DNA of 5,131 bases from an uncultured Campylobacter sp. (GTDB taxonomy: Bacteria; Campylobacterota; Campylobacteria; Campylobacterales; Campylobacteraceae). The notes beneath the pieces are model-generated. The model was not told the DNA's origin, did no database searches, and saw only the letters and a list, made by a program, of their open reading frames with translations. Of the stretch, positions 1-5,118 are shown piece after piece (within the stretch, counting starts at the first letter, position 1; every line of letters starts with the position of its first letter). The stretch is taken from NCBI RefSeq assembly GCF_947255105.1, contig NZ_CAMYFP010000026.1:1-5131 (forward strand), written 5' to 3'. The position numbers and the translations under genes were made by a program.

Positions 1-703
1 TTGCTGTTCCTGAGTCTGCACCAAATGTTATGTTGCCATCTGCTAGTTTAGAGGCTTTGTCAATCTTATCTTTTAGGTCTTTATGCATCTTAGCTTCTGT
101 TATAGAGCCATCTTTTATAGAGATAGTGACATTATCGCCAAATAGCCTGTTTGCTCCATTGGTTATAGTTAAGTCACTTGATGTGATACTGCCTTTCATG
201 TTGGTGGGCTTGTTTAAGTTTTCTGTAAGTTTTTTGTAGTCAAGCTTGCCATAGTCTAGACCGATAGTCATCCAACGTTGTGAACCTTTATTAGCTTGAT
301 CAGAGTCGGCATATCTGCCCATTTTTAGATGAATACCATCAATCCCTTTTATCCTTAGTCTATTGTTTCCGTTAGTTGCTCCAGAGTCAAATGCGTAGTC
401 TGCATCAACCGGGAATGTCACTGGCCCACCGGTTTTTACTTCTTTCAAATTTTGTGCAGTGTCTCCATTGCTGAGATTCGGGTCTTTGCCATCATCATCA
501 ACGATGATATAACTTCCCATCACCAAACTAGGGCTAAGTAGCAGTGCTGTTAGAAGTGAGAGTTTGGTTATGAAGCTTGCAAGCAGCGACAAAGACTCCT
601 CTTTGGCTTTGGTGTTGCCACACACTGATGACTTGGCGCTTGATAGCTCACTCATGGCTACAGAGGTGCCGTTTTTACTCTTGGACTTAAAAATCTTATT
701 CAT
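1..703 (-). CDS. Trimeric autotransporter adhesin (YadA/Hia-like), N-terminal part, cut by the window edge
   Basis: An uninterrupted minus-strand frame starts at ATG 703-701 and is still open at the left edge (234 codons visible, no stop). The start is supported by AAAAGG at 716-711, seven bases upstream. Residues 1-25 read MNKIFKS...GTSVAMSEL, matching the extended signal peptide region (ESPR) of large autotransporters. A hydrophobic core follows (about 47-62, ITKLSLLTALLLSPSLVM) with probable cleavage near Gly63. The mature part is rich in Gly, Asn, Asp, Ser and Thr. It contains two motifs typical of trimeric autotransporters: a collar-like DGSITEAKMHKDL (about 198-210) and GNITFGADSGT (about 223-233). 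In this family the passenger trimerises on the cell surface and is anchored by a C-terminal beta-barrel, which would lie beyond the window. Binding target cannot be told. The gene is divergent from the lipoprotein operon. ESPR plus collar motifs make the family call fairly firm. Confidence 0.85.
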   Translation of the reverse strand, partial: MNKIFKSKSKNGTSVAMSELSSAKSSVCGNTKAKEESLSLLASFITKLSLLTALLLSPSLVMGSYIIVDDDGKDPNLSNGDTAQNLKEVKTGGPVTFPVDADYAFDSGATNGNNRLRIKGIDGIHLKMGRYADSDQANKGSQRWMTIGLDYGKLDYKKLTENLNKPTNMKGSITSSDLTITNGANRLFGDNVTISIKDGSITEAKMHKDLKDKIDKASKLADGNITFGADSGTA

Positions 704-747
704 AATGAAACCTTTTCTTAAAATGTATTTTAATAAATTAATTTATG

Positions 748-770
748 ATTATACTATCTTTTAGATTATA
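748..770 (-). promoter_or_regulatory. Tandem -10 boxes for the adhesin gene
   Basis: On the minus strand two perfect TATAAT hexamers occur, at 770-765 and 753-748. They would start transcripts near 758 and 741, giving leaders of roughly 55 and 38 nt before the ATG at 703. Neither has a convincing -35; an ATGACA at 778-773 lies 19 bp before the nearer box. Campylobacter housekeeping promoters commonly lack a -35, so either or both could work. Assignment is by motif only. Confidence 0.5.
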
Positions 771-772
771 AG

Positions 773-788
773 TGTCATAAAAATGACA
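773..788. promoter_or_regulatory. Perfect inverted repeat in the adhesin promoter, possible operator
   Basis: TGTCAT-AAAA-ATGACA is a 6-bp perfect inverted repeat with a 4-bp spacer; one further outer pair (771/790) also matches after a mismatch. It sits directly upstream of the distal TATAAT of the adhesin, where a repressor or activator dimer would touch RNA polymerase. I do not recognise the motif as a known regulator's site. Confidence 0.4.
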
Positions 789-935
789 TTTTGCCTATAA
801 AGCGCGATGTAGGGGGAGGCTTTGGGTAGGTGAGTTGATAGTAAAAATTTACTTTATTAATGAATGGTAAATGAAATCATCTTTTTTTAAAGATAATTTT
901 GCTTTAGATGAGAGTGGGCTTTGTTGAAAAATATT

Positions 936-944
936 TGATAAAAT
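936..944 (+). promoter_or_regulatory. Extended -10 promoter of the lipoprotein-hydrolase operon
   Basis: TGATAAAAT fits the extended -10 pattern TGnTATAAT with one mismatch and predicts a start near 950-951. The leader would be only about 13 nt and contain the ribosome binding site AGGAG (954-958), five bases before the ATG at 964. No -35 is evident. Confidence 0.5.
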
Positions 945-963
945 AGTCGCTTTAGGAGTTGGT

Positions 964-1698
964 ATGAAGAAGTTGATAGTGCTTATGGTGGCTTTGGTCT
1001 TTGGATGTGGGCAGATAGCAGATATAGAGGAGTTGGAGCTGTTTGCTAGAGCAAAGAGCGCTCTTGATAGTGGCGACCAAAAGAGTGGCGTAACGATACT
1101 AAGCGCGCTTTGTGATGATGCAAGTTCTACTGAGCTTCGAGCAAAGTCCTGTCACAATCTAGGATATCTCTATCTCTCTAGCAAAGAGCCAAAGATGGCG
1201 GAGAGTTTGCGGCTCTTTGTTAGAGCTTGTGAGCTTGGGTTTTTGCAAAGTTGCTATAGTGCTGGGCTTATGTATGACGGCGGGCTTGGCGTGGCGGCTG
1301 ATGAGTTTGAGGCGGTGGGATACTTTAGAAAGTCTTGCGTAGCAGATGAGCGTGCAGGGTGTGGCGAGCTTGCAAGGATGTATAGAGATGGTAGAGGCGT
1401 TAGGCAGGACCTAAAAAAGGCATTTGAGCTATTTAGCAAAGAGTGCGGCGTGAGTTGCGCTAAGTGCTGCGCTGAGGCGGCAAAGATGTGCGCGCCAAAG
1501 GATAGCCTTGGCTATCTCAAAAAGGCTTGTGAGGCGGGACTTGGGAGTAGTTGCTTGGAAGTGGGTCTCTCTTATACCAACAAAACTCACGGCAAAGAGG
1601 ATTTGAAGCTCGCTAAGGAGTATTTTGGCAAGGCGTGTGACCTAAGAGAGACGAAAGGCTGCCAAAGCTATAAGGTATTAAATGAAGGAGGATACTGA
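964..1698 (+). CDS. Cysteine-rich Sel1-repeat lipoprotein (Hcp-like)
   Basis: This 244-residue protein starts at ATG 964 behind AGGAG. The N-terminus MKKLIVLMVALVFGCG is a short lipoprotein signal with the lipidated Cys at residue 15 (lipobox VFGC, with an unusual Phe at -2). The rest is a chain of Sel1-like alpha/alpha repeats, with motifs such as YDGGLGVAADEFEAVGYF and YRDGRGVRQDLKKAFELF. Cysteines come in pairs eight residues apart: 89/97, 125/133, 161/169, 189/197 and 225/233, plus a 50/63 pair. That is the pattern of the disulfide-linked helix pairs of Helicobacter cysteine-rich proteins (Hcp). The repeat period is 36 residues except between 161 and 189, where it is 28. That short repeat also has extra Cys at 165, 168 and 176. 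Periplasmic location, tethered to a membrane, is inferred. The specific role is unknown; in the family it is thought to be protein binding. It is the first gene of a two-gene operon. Confidence 0.88.
   Translation: MKKLIVLMVALVFGCGQIADIEELELFARAKSALDSGDQKSGVTILSALCDDASSTELRAKSCHNLGYLYLSSKEPKMAESLRLFVRACELGFLQSCYSAGLMYDGGLGVAADEFEAVGYFRKSCVADERAGCGELARMYRDGRGVRQDLKKAFELFSKECGVSCAKCCAEAAKMCAPKDSLGYLKKACEAGLGSSCLEVGLSYTNKTHGKEDLKLAKEYFGKACDLRETKGCQSYKVLNEGGY
1685..1691 (+). promoter_or_regulatory. Strong ribosome binding site at a stop/start overlap
   Basis: AAGGAGG lies six bases before the ATG at 1698, inside the last codons of the lipoprotein gene. The lipoprotein stop and hydrolase start share one base (TGATG, 1696-1700). 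The strong site decides the start of the second gene and suggests coupled translation. Confidence 0.8.
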
Positions 1699-2228
1699 TG
1701 AAAAGAGTTTTAGTTGTGGTCGATATGCAAAATGACTTTGTAGATGGGGCGCTTGGATTTGAGGGAGCAAAGGAGATAGAAAAGGTCTGTTTGGAAAAGA
1801 TAAGAGAGTATGAGAGTCGTGGCGATGATGTGATCTTTACTTTGGATACTCACGATGAGAGCTACATGCAAAGCGTAGAGGGGAAGTTTTTGCCCGTGCC
1901 TCACTGCATCAAAGATAGCAAGGGCTGGGAGCTAGTAGATACTCTAAAAGAGATCTCAAAGCCTCACACCATCATAAAAAAGCCAACTTTTGCATCGCTT
2001 GAGCTTGGTAAGTTGATAGAAAAAAGGGGCTATGAGAGCGTTGAGCTTGCAGGACTTGTAAGTAACATCTGCGTCATCTCAAATGCCATCATCGCAAAGG
2101 CTAGCGCGCCGGAAGCTAGGATATTTGTCGATGCTAAGGCAACTAGCTCATATGACAAGGCGATGGAGCAAAAGGCGTTTGATATCTTGGAAAATCTACA
2201 CATCGAAGTTATCAACAGAGATAAATAA
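1698..2228 (+). CDS. Isochorismatase-like cysteine hydrolase, probable nicotinamidase
   Basis: This 176-residue cytoplasmic protein has the isochorismatase fold signature. The catalytic triad is visible: Asp9 in VVVDMQNDF, Lys95 in KKPTFAS, and nucleophile Cys125 in GLVSNICV. A metal site like that of nicotinamidases is also present: Asp50 and His52 in TLDTHD, and His69 in LPVPHC. The second metal His of the mycobacterial PncA type (around residue 57) is not evident. The metal ligands favour nicotinamidase (nicotinamide to nicotinate plus ammonia, NAD salvage) over true isochorismatase. Related amidases of this superfamily share the pattern, so the substrate is inferred. Length is a little below the usual 180-210 residues, and both ends look complete. 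It is translationally coupled to the lipoprotein gene; no functional link between them is obvious. No strong terminator follows. Confidence 0.85.
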   Translation: MKRVLVVVDMQNDFVDGALGFEGAKEIEKVCLEKIREYESRGDDVIFTLDTHDESYMQSVEGKFLPVPHCIKDSKGWELVDTLKEISKPHTIIKKPTFASLELGKLIEKRGYESVELAGLVSNICVISNAIIAKASAPEARIFVDAKATSSYDKAMEQKAFDILENLHIEVINRDK

Positions 2229-2300
2229 AAGCGAAGTTTGGAGCTAAATTTGGCTCTAAATTTGGAAGTTTAAAAGTCTAAATTTTAAAATTTAAGCTTG

Positions 2301-2324
2301 TTTTTGAAATTTAAAGTCTTAAAT
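2301..2324 (+). repeat. Intergenic repeat core, copy 1
   Basis: This 24-bp block starts TTTTTGAAATTTAAAG and ends TCTTAAAT. It is identical to 2434-2457 and differs at one base from 2673-2696. After the core the sequence diverges from copies 2 and 3. Confidence 0.7.
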
Positions 2325-2421
2325 TTGGGCTTAGTTTTGGAGCTTTGAGCTTCATTTTTGGCTTTTGAAATTTTTAGTTTGAGTTGTTTTTGGGACTTTG
2401 GATACTGAGGCTTTTCTATTT

Positions 2422-2496
2422 GAATTTGAGTAGTTTTTGAAATTTAAAGTCTTAAATAACAACTGAAATTTAAAAGATTAATGGCTGGGTTTTGGA
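2422..2496 (+). repeat. Intergenic repeat, copy 2 (long form)
   Basis: About 75 bp. In order: AATTTGAG, the 24-bp core (2434-2457), AACAACTGAAATTTAAAAG, then GGCTGGGTTTTGGA (2483-2496). Aligned with 2659-2737 it differs by scattered substitutions and about 2-4 inserted bases, so the two are direct repeats about 240 bp apart. Confidence 0.75.
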
Positions 2497-2603
2497 AATT
2501 TAAAGGCTAAATCAACCTACATTTTGAAAGTTTAAATTTCAAAGTTTGATTTGCTTTAAAAACTACAATCTATTTAACAGCTCACCAACTTAAAGTTACT
2601 TAT

Positions 2604-2737
2604 AAATTTAAAAGTTTAAAAGCCTAAATTTCAAACTTCGGCTGGGTTTTGAGAGTTTAAATTTGAGCTGGATTTTTGAAAGTTAAAGTCTTAAATAACA
2701 ACTGAAATTTAAAAGCTAAATACGGCTGGGTTTTGGA
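2604..2737 (+). repeat. Intergenic repeat, copy 3 (longest form)
   Basis: The left half (2604-2652) runs from AAATTTAAAAGTTTAAAAGC to GGCTGGGTTTTGAG and recurs at 3628-3678. The right half (2659-2737) recurs at 2422-2496. This copy therefore joins the modules seen separately elsewhere and shows that they belong to one repeat family. Confidence 0.7.
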
Positions 2738-2748
2738 GCCTGAATTCT

Positions 2749-2794
2749 GGTAGTTTTGGTGGCTAGAGTGGGATTACCACTCTATTGAACTACC
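2749..2794. other. Two-part hairpin across the stop codon of the small pilin gene
   Basis: An inner perfect stem, TAGAGTGG (2764-2771) with CCACTCTA (2777-2784), has a 5-base loop. It is enclosed by an outer perfect 7-bp stem, GGTAGTT (2749-2755) with AACTACC (2788-2794), across an 8/3-base internal loop. The minus-strand stop TAG (2784-2782) lies in the inner stem. No T-run follows on either strand, so it is not a classical intrinsic terminator. It may stabilise the 3' end or act as a factor-dependent stop for either convergent gene. Confidence 0.55.
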
Positions 2795-3189
2795 TCCATA
2801 TTGCCAAGTTTATAACTCTTAATGAGACTTTTTGCGGCTGTATCGTTTAGGATAGTTTTACAAATGCCGCTCGCGTTGTCTTCGCCCGGACTTACTATGA
2901 GAAGCTCATTTTGCTTGTCAAATGCAAACTTAATGCACTTTTTGTCCTTTGCAAGTAGGTTGCCATCTTGCAATTGGACAGCGGTCATCTTGCTAAAATT
3001 GCCGTCAAACTCGCCCTTTGCAAGCGAATAGCTTAAAATGTCACTAAGTGCGGTTGAGGCGTCGGTGGCGCATCTTGCAGCGGTGGCATCATCTCTTGTA
3101 GCAGATAGCATTGGGATAGCAACTGCGGCTAAAATACCCACAATAACAATAACAAAGATGAGTTCAATCATCGTAAAAGCTCTTTTCAT
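2782..3189 (-). CDS. Type IV pilin-like / pseudopilin protein, small (135 aa)
   Basis: The start is set at ATG 3189-3187, behind GGAG (3198-3195) at five bases. An upstream in-frame ATG at 3252 would put 21 non-pilin residues before the leader and overlaps the promoter. The protein begins MKRA-FTMIELIFVIVIVG, a class III prepilin signal. Prepilin peptidase should cut after Ala4 (an unusual -1 residue in place of Gly), leaving Phe+1 and the conserved Glu+5. The hydrophobic N-helix runs to about residue 30. A small soluble domain follows with Cys40, Cys85 and Cys110; Cys85-Cys110 probably form the C-terminal disulfide loop. Such proteins polymerise into type II secretion or type IV-like filaments in the envelope. 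It is an N-terminal paralogue of the protein at 4411-5073. No assembly genes are nearby, so its system is unknown. Confidence 0.85.
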   Translation of the reverse strand: MKRAFTMIELIFVIVIVGILAAVAIPMLSATRDDATAARCATDASTALSDILSYSLAKGEFDGNFSKMTAVQLQDGNLLAKDKKCIKFAFDKQNELLIVSPGEDNASGICKTILNDTAAKSLIKSYKLGNMEVVQ

Positions 3190-3215
3190 TTTTTCTCCTT
3201 TTGTATTGGACGGTC

Positions 3216-3229
3216 GCATACTCTTATGC
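3216..3229 (-). promoter_or_regulatory. Leader stem-loop of the small pilin gene
   Basis: On the coding strand GCATA-AGAG-TATGC forms a 5-bp stem with a 4-base loop, 26 nt before the ATG and inside the predicted leader. The same shape, with the CATA/TATG core conserved and a purine loop, occurs before the larger pilin gene at 5101-5118. Conservation between paralogues argues for a role in RNA control or binding. Confidence 0.5.
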
Positions 3230-3252
3230 AAATATCCTTTAATGAGAGCCAT

Positions 3253-3261
3253 ATTATAACA
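3253..3261 (-). promoter_or_regulatory. Extended -10 promoter of the small pilin gene
   Basis: The minus strand reads TGTTATAAT, a perfect extended -10. Transcription would start near 3246, leaving a leader of about 57 nt that contains the stem-loop and the AAAAGGAGA ribosome binding site. Confidence 0.6.
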
Positions 3262-4014
3262 TTAATTCGCAATTTTTAATGGTCTTTAAGCGACTTTTGC
3301 AAGTTTGGCTGGTGGGTTGGTGGGGATTTTGAAGTCTTGGTGTTTGGCATATACTTAAAAAAGAGTTATTTTGTTGTTAATGGTGAGTGTTTTGGCGGAT
3401 TGGGTGGTGTTTTATGGTGATGAGTTTTGAATGGATTTGGCTTTGTGTCGCTCTGCTTGGAGGCTGATTGTGGTTGGAGCATTGGACGCTTTGAGGTGGT
3501 TTGGCTTGTTTGTGGCGGCTTGATGAATTTGGTGGGCGTAGCGTAGGTGGCTTATTTTAAAGATTATTTATAGTGGTTGATTAAATGGCAGATAAAAGTA
3601 GCTAAAAGATATAACTCAAATTTTTACAAATTTAAAGGTTTAAAAGCCTAAATTTCAAAATCTTGGCTAGGTTTTAAGAATGCAAGTTTGAGCTGGGTTT
3701 TGAGAGTTTAAATTTAGCAACTGAAATTTAAAGTCTTTTTTGCAAATTTCATCAACTAAAATGCAGATAAATAAAGGTGAAATTCCACAAGCCAAAACAA
3801 AAATACAAAATTTTAAAGTCAAATATAGTAAAAATTTTATAGATATTTTTATAAAAACAGACATTTTAAAACTAAAATTTCAAAACAGTCAAATCGTAAA
3901 AGCCGATTAAAAATTGATTTATAGTATTTTATTTCTAAAGTTTATAACTTTGATATTTTTTTGATTTAGTTGTGCTATTGCCTGTGTTGTAAGTTTTTAA
4001 ATGACCAATCAAAT
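3262..4014. other. Long region without a supportable gene
   Basis: About 750 bp. From roughly 3294 to 3560 the plus strand is strikingly rich in G and T and poor in C and A, and stops break all frames. A copy of the intergenic repeat follows at 3628-3736. Short A/T hairpins occur at 3892-3908 (AATCG/CGATT) and 3937-3951 (AAAGTT-TAT-AACTTT, followed by a T-run on the plus strand). None is strong enough to call. No RNA gene is recognised. Confidence 0.6.
3628..3736 (+). repeat. Intergenic repeat, copy 4, upstream of the small pilin gene
   Basis: Positions 3628-3678 match 2604-2652 closely (shared TTTAAAAGCCTAAATTTCAA, then GGCT-GGTTTT with changes). AGCTGGGTTTTGAG (3691-3704) and ACTGAAATTTAAAGTCTT (3720-3736) repeat further modules. 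The copy has the same orientation as those on the other side of the small pilin gene. Confidence 0.65.
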
Positions 4015-4332
4015 CTAATCTTTAAATAATTTTGAAGATAGTTTATTGATGATTTCAAGTTTTTTAATATCTTTTTGCATCACGGCAAAGCTTGAAAGAC
4101 CTGATAAAATGATTTTAGAAGTTTTCTCATCGAGTACAGTAGGACATAAAACATTATGATATACAGGATAACCTTTCCAACAAATACCTAAAGCAAAGCC
4201 CGGTTTTTCTTCACTCTTTTTACGATTATATACTCCATAAATCACGAAAAAATCTCCATCATCATATAGTATAAAATCCTCTTCCAATTTCCAATACGAA
4301 ACGATATTTGGTAATTTTTCTTTATCAGTCAT
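4015..4332 (-). CDS. Hypothetical protein, 105 aa
   Basis: I do not recognise this family. The protein is small, soluble and without signal peptide or membrane segment. The N-terminal half is rich in acidic and aromatic residues (SYWKLEEDFILYDDGDFFVI, residues 12-31). A central segment contains GICWKGYPVYHNVLCP with the only two Cys. The C-terminus is a likely helix (about 86-105, KKLEIINKLSSKLFKD). Sensible residue make-up and compact length make it look like a real gene. The ribosome binding site is poor, at best AAGAA about 11 bases upstream. Its DNA is visibly more A+T-rich than the operon on the left. It lies 78 bp after the larger pilin gene in the same direction, but a strong terminator separates them. 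Expression would need read-through or a promoter within the short gap; only weak TTTAAAT-type boxes are visible there. Confidence 0.7.
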   Translation of the reverse strand: MTDKEKLPNIVSYWKLEEDFILYDDGDFFVIYGVYNRKKSEEKPGFALGICWKGYPVYHNVLCPTVLDEKTSKIILSGLSSFAVMQKDIKKLEIINKLSSKLFKD

Positions 4333-4358
4333 CTTAAGTTCTTTTTTGATTTAAATTT

Positions 4359-4388
4359 AAAAAGCCCAAAGGCTTTTGACCTTTGGGC
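4359..4388 (-). terminator. Intrinsic terminator of the larger pilin gene
   Basis: On the minus strand GCCCAAAGG (4388-4380) pairs perfectly with CCTTTGGGC (4372-4364) around a 7-base loop and is followed at once by TTTTT (4363-4359). It lies 22 bp after the stop codon. Just before it, CTCTTATAAGAG (4404-4393) is a 12-bp palindrome that could form an alternative structure. Confidence 0.9.
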
Positions 4389-4410
4389 GAAACTCTTATA
4401 AGAGCAGAGT

Positions 4411-5073
4411 TTAGAATTTTACGTTAGAACCGCTAAGTTTATATCTCTTACCAGCCATATCTTGGAAAGAGCCTGTAGATGTTAGAGTTCTGCATTGTGC
4501 TGTAGCACCATCTTTAGCAATAGCACCTTTTTTCTCTAAAGCTGCCTTTAATGCATCTTGTTCTTTTTTAAGTTTGTCTTTAGCAGCAGTTATTGCTGTT
4601 GGATCAGGTGTGGCAGCGCTTTCAGCCTTCTTTAAATCAGCCTCTGCTTTTTCAACCGCGTCTTGAAGTGTTACTAGCTTTGCTGTTCCAACATAGAGAT
4701 TTACATCTTGTTGATCGTTTTTGATGAAAGTTACTAGAACACAATCATTATCTTTACCAACTTTGAAGTTAAACTGTGATTGGATTGTTTTACCCTCTGC
4801 AACAGCCTCAGTATTTAAGTCACTAAGGCTTTTAGTAGTATCAACCCATGCAACACCAGCAACATTTGTCATTTGGTCAATATTTGCTGCAAATTCACCT
4901 TGTGCTGTGTAGTTGCTTGTAACATCTGAAATCATAGTGCTTAAGTTTGACAAAGTCTTTGCAACTTCTGCATCATCTCTTGTAGCTGCTAGTCTTGGAA
5001 TAGCAACTGCTGCTAAAATACCTAAAATTACGATCACGAAGATCAACTCAATCATTGTAAAACCTTTTTTCAT
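4411..5073 (-). CDS. Type IV pilin-like / pseudopilin protein with a helical insertion (220 aa)
   Basis: The start at ATG 5073-5071 is supported by AAAGGAG (5086-5080) six bases upstream. The protein opens MKKG-FTMIELIFVIVILG, a textbook class III prepilin signal: cleavage after Gly4, Phe+1, Glu+5. Its first 35 residues are nearly identical to those of the pilin at 2782-3189. The soluble domain has only two Cys, 111 and 194, probably the C-terminal disulfide pair. Between them lies a Lys/Glu/Ala-rich segment (about 131-188) that looks like a helical hairpin: helix about 135-153, turn TPDP (155-158), helix about 159-182. The paralogue has only 24 residues between its equivalent cysteines, against 82 here. 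The protein should assemble in a secretion or pilus-like filament; which one cannot be told without the assembly genes. It is followed by a strong terminator, so it is probably well expressed as a single gene. Confidence 0.9.
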   Translation of the reverse strand: MKKGFTMIELIFVIVILGILAAVAIPRLAATRDDAEVAKTLSNLSTMISDVTSNYTAQGEFAANIDQMTNVAGVAWVDTTKSLSDLNTEAVAEGKTIQSQFNFKVGKDNDCVLVTFIKNDQQDVNLYVGTAKLVTLQDAVEKAEADLKKAESAATPDPTAITAAKDKLKKEQDALKAALEKKGAIAKDGATAQCRTLTSTGSFQDMAGKRYKLSGSNVKF

Positions 5074-5100
5074 GGCTTTCTCCTTTAAGTTTATTTCACT

Positions 5101-5118
5101 TTACATACCCTTATGTAA
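5101..5118 (-). promoter_or_regulatory. Leader stem-loop of the larger pilin gene
   Basis: TTACATA (5101-5107) and TATGTAA (5112-5118) form a perfect 7-bp stem with a 4-base loop, reading AGGG on the coding strand. Its core lies 29 nt before the start codon. It matches the stem-loop before the smaller pilin gene in shape, loop length and position. The promoter itself probably lies just past the right edge; no -10 is visible in the remaining 13 bases. Confidence 0.5.

Larger units (their letters stand above)
704..963. other. Divergent intergenic region between adhesin and lipoprotein operon
   Basis: This 260-bp stretch holds the promoters listed separately. It also has two short A/T palindromes of unknown meaning: AGTAAA-AA-TTTACT (840-853) and ATCTTT-TTTT-AAAGAT (879-894). 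The second could form a weak hairpin in the plus-strand direction, but no gene lies upstream for it to terminate. I see no coding sequence here beyond the adhesin's start. Confidence 0.5.
2229..2781. other. Long non-coding region of degenerate repeats between convergent genes
   Basis: About 550 bp with no supportable gene; stops are frequent in all frames. It is dominated by variants of GAAATTTAAA, TTTAAATTT and GGCTGGGTTTTGG; the clearest copies are listed as repeats. Just after the hydrolase stop, GAGCT-AAATTT-GGCTC (2241-2256) could form a weak hairpin, but no T-run follows, so I do not call it a terminator. TAAATTTTAAAATTTA (2279-2294) is a 16-bp A/T palindrome. Transcripts of both convergent neighbours must end here. 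Confidence 0.7.

Noticed and set aside
30..764. Plus-strand reading frames opposite the adhesin gene
   Set aside because: They are antisense to a frame with clear protein motifs and have no ribosome sites or recognisable products.
2241..2256. Terminator for the lipoprotein-hydrolase operon
   Set aside because: The stem is about five pairs with one wobble and there is no T-run behind it.
2229..2781. Possible CRISPR array or insertion sequence in the repeat-rich spacer
   Set aside because: Repeat spacing is irregular, units vary in length, no uniform spacers, no terminal inverted repeats and no transposase.
2735..2800. tRNA-like look on the minus strand (GGTAGTTCAAT, later GGCTCCA)
   Set aside because: Only about 63 nt between the possible acceptor ends with 4 pairs, no proper T-loop, and the strong nested stems are incompatible with a cloverleaf. 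The first part codes for the pilin C-terminus.
3190..3252. Upstream start giving the small pilin 21 extra N-terminal residues
   Set aside because: The extra residues do not fit a prepilin leader, the ATG overlaps the predicted -10 region, and the internal start has an excellent ribosome site.
3366..3482. Minus-strand 38-codon frame rich in Pro, Thr, Lys and His
   Set aside because: Composition is just the reading of a C+A-rich strand; no ribosome site and no recognisable motif.
3667..3864. Minus-strand 65-residue hydrophobic reading frame
   Set aside because: No ribosome binding site precedes its ATG, and its C-terminal third is translated from the intergenic repeat copy at 3628-3736. The hydrophobic character follows from T-rich codons.
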